This document shows, one piece after another, positions 60,539 through 64,000 of a stretch of 64,000 bases of DNA; within the stretch, counting starts at the first letter, position 1; every line of letters starts with the position of its first letter. The translations under genes were made by a program, and so were the position numbers. The stretch comes from Chromatiales bacterium. GTDB taxonomy: Bacteria > Pseudomonadota > Gammaproteobacteria > Steroidobacterales > GCA-2729495. The stretch is taken from assembly GCA_024234935.1 (NCBI GenBank), contig JACKNI010000002.1, forward strand, positions 186,001 through 250,000, given 5' to 3'. The notes under the pieces were generated by a model. The model made no database searches. It was not told the origin of the DNA and was given only the letters and a program-made list of their open reading frames with translations.

Positions 60539-62493
60539 GCGCCCATCGTCCCGTGAATTGCTTCATTTGGGGAATCTCCCCTGTTTCCGGCCTGAACACC
60601 GAGCAGCCTGAGAATTTCCTGCTCGATTTCGCTGGTCCTGAATGGCTGCCCGGTGATCTTGTTCAGGCCTGCGGCATCGACCAGGAATTGGGCGCGGATC
60701 AGCATTCTCAACTGGCCGGCATTCAGCTCCGGAATCAGGATCTGCCGGTAACTGCGCAGAACACTGCCAAGGTTTGCGGGAAAGGGATTCAGATAATCCA
60801 GTTGCGATGCCGCCACGGAAAGGCCCCGCCGCTGCGCACGCTCTACTGCGTGGTGAATTGCGCCGAAGGTGCCACCCCAGCCAAGCACCAGCAGGTCGCC
60901 CTGTGCGGGACCGAAGACCGTCAATTCGGGTATGTCCTTCGCGATACCCCGGATCTTCTCCATTCTCAATTGCACCATGCGCTGATGATTCGCCGAGTCG
61001 TGGCTGACCTTGCCACTGATATCCTGCTTCTCGAGACCACCAAGGCAATGCTCGAGTCCGGGCGTACCCGGCGCAACCCATTGCCTGGCCAGTGTCGCGG
61101 GATCCCGGGCATAGACCTGATAGTCACCGGCGGGTACGGCTTGCGGCAGGTCGATTGCCGGCAATTCCGATTGTTCCGGCGTGCGCCATGGCTCCGTACC
61201 GTTCGCGATCGACCCGTCCGAGAGCAGGAATACCGGGGTCATGTAGCGGATGGCGATGCGAAATGCCTCGATTGCCATTTCAAAGCAATGCGCAGGACTG
61301 TGTGCGGCAAGCACCGCAACAGGACACTCGCCGTTCCGGCCATGGATTGCCTGCAAGAGGTCTGATTGTTCGGTCTTGGTCGGCAACCCCGTCGACGGCC
61401 CCCCTCGCTGCACGTTGACGATGACCACCGGCAGCTCGGCCATCACCGCCAGACCTACCGCCTCGGTTTTCAGCGCGACACCGGGTCCGCTGGTGCCGGT
61501 CAGCCCCAGGCACCCGCCATAGGCTGCGCCAATTGCCATTGCGATGGCGGCGATCTCGTCTTCGGCCTGCACGGTACGCACGCCGAAATGACGATATCTG
61601 GACAGTTCATGAAGAATGTCGCTTGCCGGCGTGATCGGATAGGAGGCGTACAGGAGAGACCTCTGACTGATGACCGAAGCCGCGAGAAAGCCGAGAGCAG
61701 TCGCTTCATTGCCGGTTACCCGCCGGTAGGTTCCGGGCAGGAGTTTCGCCTTGCCGACGGCATACCGGCAGACAAACACTTCCACCGTATCGGCATAGTT
61801 GTAACCGGCGCGAAACGCCAGCTTGTTCGCTTTGGCCTGCTCCCTGTACTTTTCAAGCATCGCAGGCTGGGCGGTCTTGCGCTCGAGCAACGAGTCGATC
61901 TGCTTTTCCACCGAGCTCGCAGATCGGTCATAGATCCATGCGACCAGCCCCAGCATGAACATGTTCTTGCACAGGGACGCCTGTTTCTTGTCCAGCCCCA
62001 GCGGCCGCACCGCTTCAAGGGTCAGCGTGGTGATGGGCACCCGGTAGACCTGGTATCCGGCAAGCGTACCGTCGTCGCGGGGATCGGTGCCTGAAAATCC
62101 GGCTTTGCCGAGACCTGCCGTATCGAAGGCGTCATCGTCGAGAACAATCGTTCCACCCGGCATGAGATCGGCCAGATGCACGGCAAGCGCCGCAGGGTTC
62201 AGGGCGAGAAGCATGTGCGGCCGGTCGCCCGGAGTATGTATCTCGGCGGAGCTGAAGTTCAGCTGAAAACTGCTGACCCCGGCCCGCGTGCCGGCTGGCG
62301 CCCGGATCTCGGCCGGATACTCGGGCAGGGTGCTGACGTCGTGGCCCAGGACAGCCGAATCGTGCGTGAACAGCGAACCAGTCAGCTGGATACCATCGCC
62401 TGAATCGCCGGCAAAGCGCACGATCGCATGGTCCATTTCCTTGAACTGGCGGGCTTTTCCGGGCTTTTCCGGCGACTCGCGATGGGAGGCCAT
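60535..62493 (-). CDS. korA: 2-oxoacid:ferredoxin oxidoreductase, fused gamma-alpha subunit (KorA-like)
   Basis: A 652-residue subunit with the gamma domain first (about 20-210, RFAGDSGDGIQLTG and EYPAEIRAPAGTR) and the pyrimidine-binding alpha domain after it (about 240-600, GNEATALGFLAAS and YASYPITPASDIL, then GTSGPGVALKTEA). It has no ferredoxin domain of its own, consistent with a separate acceptor such as the ferredoxin gene at 56.8 kb. The start at 62493 has only a weak ribosome site; an ATG at 62436 has AAGGA but too near. It lies downstream of operator site 4. Confidence 0.9.
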   Translation of the reverse strand: MASHRESPEKPGKARQFKEMDHAIVRFAGDSGDGIQLTGSLFTHDSAVLGHDVSTLPEYPAEIRAPAGTRAGVSSFQLNFSSAEIHTPGDRPHMLLALNPAALAVHLADLMPGGTIVLDDDAFDTAGLGKAGFSGTDPRDDGTLAGYQVYRVPITTLTLEAVRPLGLDKKQASLCKNMFMLGLVAWIYDRSASSVEKQIDSLLERKTAQPAMLEKYREQAKANKLAFRAGYNYADTVEVFVCRYAVGKAKLLPGTYRRVTGNEATALGFLAASVISQRSLLYASYPITPASDILHELSRYRHFGVRTVQAEDEIAAIAMAIGAAYGGCLGLTGTSGPGVALKTEAVGLAVMAELPVVIVNVQRGGPSTGLPTKTEQSDLLQAIHGRNGECPVAVLAAHSPAHCFEMAIEAFRIAIRYMTPVFLLSDGSIANGTEPWRTPEQSELPAIDLPQAVPAGDYQVYARDPATLARQWVAPGTPGLEHCLGGLEKQDISGKVSHDSANHQRMVQLRMEKIRGIAKDIPELTVFGPAQGDLLVLGWGGTFGAIHHAVERAQRRGLSVAASQLDYLNPFPANLGSVLRSYRQILIPELNAGQLRMLIRAQFLVDAAGLNKITGQPFRTSEIEQEILRLLGVQAGNRGDSPNEAIHGTMGA

Positions 62494-62518
62494 GACTGCT
62501 TCAACCGAGGGACTATGG

Positions 62519-62551
62519 TTGTCATGTTAATATGACGACCATATAAGTCAA
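62519..62551 (-). promoter_or_regulatory. Promoter of korAB with operator site 4
   Basis: Operator TTGTCAT-GTTAAT-ATGACGA (plus strand, 62519-62538) fits the consensus fully and is symmetric over ATGGTYGTCAT-N6-ATGACRACCAT (62515-62542 region). On the minus strand a -35, TTGACT (62551-62546), and a -10, TAACAT (62529-62524), are spaced by 16 bases, so the operator overlaps the spacer and -10. The facing MATE gene ends at 62621. Confidence 0.75.
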
Positions 62552-62620
62552 GCATGCACGCGAGGGCGGCTGCCGGGATACCCGGCCCTGTCCGCCATGC
62601 GCGCCGCCGGGTACGGCCCT

Positions 62621-63967
62621 CTATCTGAGCTGGGCGAAAATCACCCGGTACCACAGGAGCCCGACCGCACCGGCAATCACATTTGCGGCACAGGCAGCCG
62701 CGAAGATACCCACCAGGCCGAAGATGCTGGAAAGCAGCCATGCAAGCGGCGCATAGACCAGGATCGTCCGGGTCAGCGAGATGATCATTCCCGGCATCGG
62801 CTTGCCGATGGCATTGAACGAGTTGCTGGCTGCCAGGGCAAAACCGATCGCCAGATAGCTCGCCGGTACGATTCGCATGTGCATCAGCGCCGTTGAAATT
62901 GCAGTCGCATCGTCGGTAAACAGTCTTGCGACATACGGTGCAGCAACTGCCAGCAGTACGGCTACCGACAGCCCGTAGGCTACGGAAAACCGCTGGCACC
63001 AGCGAATGCCGTTCGCCACCCTGTCCATTCTTCCGGCGCCGAAATTCTGGCCGACGAAAGGCGTGACCGCCGTACCGAGGGCGATCAGCACGAGCAGCAC
63101 CATGCCCTCGATTCGCGATGCGACTCCGTATCCCGCGACGGACGCCTGCCCGAAGCGGGATACCTGATAGGTAATGAAAGCTGTCGTCACCGGCGCAACC
63201 GCAGCGCTGGTCGTTGCAGGCAGGCCTACCTGCAGAATCCGGCGCCAGGAATCGGTCAGCTGATGCAAAGACAAGGACCGGGGAAAGACGATGTTTCCGC
63301 GATACCGGATCGCTACGACAGATGCGGCCAGGGTGCCGAGGTTGGCGAGGACAGTCGCGGTCGCCGCCCCCTCCATGCCCAGCTTCGGAACCCCGAAGAG
63401 GCCGAAAATGAGTATCGGGTCCAGAACGATATTCAGACCCGCCGATACCAGCATGATCAGGGCCGGAGTCTTCGCATCACCCGACGCACGAAGAACAGGG
63501 TTTGCGATCAGCGGACCGACGTTGAAAATCAGGCCGTAGTAATAGATGCGCAGATAGCGGTGGATGATCGCGAGAGTGGCTTCATCAGCGCCCAGCAGAC
63601 CGAATAGCGGATCAATGCTCAGCAATCCGGCAACGATGAGAACCGCACAGGTGGCGACGGCGAGCAGAACCGCGTGAATCGTCACGCGGCCAACATCTTC
63701 GATCTTCTGCGCACCGAACAGGCGCGCGCATACCGATGACGTACCGTGTCCGAAGCCCACGGTGACAGCGCCGATCAGGAAAACGACCGGAAAGGTGAAA
63801 CTGAGCGCGGCGAGCTCGGATGTACCGAGGCGACTGACGAAGTAAATGTCAGCGAGGTTGTACAGGATCATGGCGATCATGCCCAGAAGCATGGGCGTCA
63901 TGAGCGATCGTATGGTCTTCCCTTCAGGCTCCTGTAACAGCCTGGGAACGGCGCTGGTGGAATTCAC
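62621..63967 (-). CDS. MATE-family efflux protein
   Basis: A 448-residue transporter with about twelve membrane helices in two MatE halves, NLADIYFVSRLGTSELAALS opening the first and GFALAASNSFNAIGKPMPG near the end of the second. It would expel cationic compounds or drugs using Na+ or H+. The first in-window start is GTG at 63967; the frame has no stop between there and the window end, so a few residues may be missing. It is not obviously part of the operator-controlled set, since site 4 lies beyond its stop. Confidence 0.88.
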   Translation of the reverse strand: MNSTSAVPRLLQEPEGKTIRSLMTPMLLGMIAMILYNLADIYFVSRLGTSELAALSFTFPVVFLIGAVTVGFGHGTSSVCARLFGAQKIEDVGRVTIHAVLLAVATCAVLIVAGLLSIDPLFGLLGADEATLAIIHRYLRIYYYGLIFNVGPLIANPVLRASGDAKTPALIMLVSAGLNIVLDPILIFGLFGVPKLGMEGAATATVLANLGTLAASVVAIRYRGNIVFPRSLSLHQLTDSWRRILQVGLPATTSAAVAPVTTAFITYQVSRFGQASVAGYGVASRIEGMVLLVLIALGTAVTPFVGQNFGAGRMDRVANGIRWCQRFSVAYGLSVAVLLAVAAPYVARLFTDDATAISTALMHMRIVPASYLAIGFALAASNSFNAIGKPMPGMIISLTRTILVYAPLAWLLSSIFGLVGIFAAACAANVIAGAVGLLWYRVIFAQLR

Positions 63968-64000
63968 GGAACGGGTGGCCTGCGCAAGCCCGATGATACT

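Noticed and set aside
62621..63967. MATE gene as a member of the operator-controlled set
   Set aside because: The operator at 62.5 kb lies downstream of its stop and faces korA; nothing links the MATE promoter, which is outside the window, to the regulon.

Overview
The window reads as the chromosome of a high-GC gammaproteobacterium. The evidence is a putrescine set of Pseudomonas/E. coli type (potFGHI, puuA, puuB, puuD, spuC-like), biosynthetic ilvA, lipA, sohB, a YheS-type ABC-F protein, a TonB/ExbB/ExbD/ExbD system followed by TPR proteins, and REP-like palindromes. I cannot name the genus from sequence alone. No rRNA, tRNA, CRISPR array or replication origin was seen.

Left part (1-16 kb). 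A GldG-like/DUF4340 pair is followed by an island holding a Fic protein and a Tat-exported amidase. The island is bounded by an IS91-type transposase remnant and a second copy of the last 77 bases of the DUF4340 gene, so foreign DNA was probably inserted between DUF4340 and ilvA. Next come ilvA, the putrescine importer potFGHI (read leftwards), a TorF-type porin, small genes, a REP-like cluster and an orphan contractile-tail-sheath-like protein.

Middle (14-41 kb). A tight leftward run, lipA-sohB-M48 protease-L,D-transpeptidase-rhomboid-sheath-like protein, looks like one envelope-related transcription unit. It is followed by an ABC-F protein, an OmpA-domain protein, a diguanylate cyclase, an O6-alkylguanine repair protein and small secreted proteins. 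A rightward operon tonB-exbB-exbD-exbD-TPR-TPR supplies an energising system for outer-membrane receptors. A leftward puuD-puuA-spuC-puuB operon degrades the putrescine that potFGHI would import; no puuC-type aldehyde dehydrogenase is visible.

Right part (41.6-62.6 kb). This is the most unusual region. A GntR/UTRA regulator lies inside a set of transcription units that share a 20-base palindrome, TYGTCAT-N6-ATNACRA. I found four copies: upstream of a secreted Ig-like protein plus TonB-dependent receptor, between a CbiX-lipoprotein operon and an epimerase/binding-protein operon, between the regulator and a flavoprotein-ferredoxin-oligopeptide-type ABC transporter operon, and before a 2-oxoacid:ferredoxin oxidoreductase pair. 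Together these encode an outer-membrane receptor, two periplasmic chelatase-like lipoproteins flanking a NosR-like FMN/Fe-S membrane protein, an ABC importer, and a cytoplasmic low-potential chain (oxidoreductase, ferredoxin, geranylgeranyl-reductase-like flavoprotein). My inference is a coordinately regulated system for import and reductive processing of a metal chelate or tetrapyrrole-like compound. The co-regulation is seen in the sequence; the substrate is a hypothesis. The window ends in a MATE-family efflux gene.
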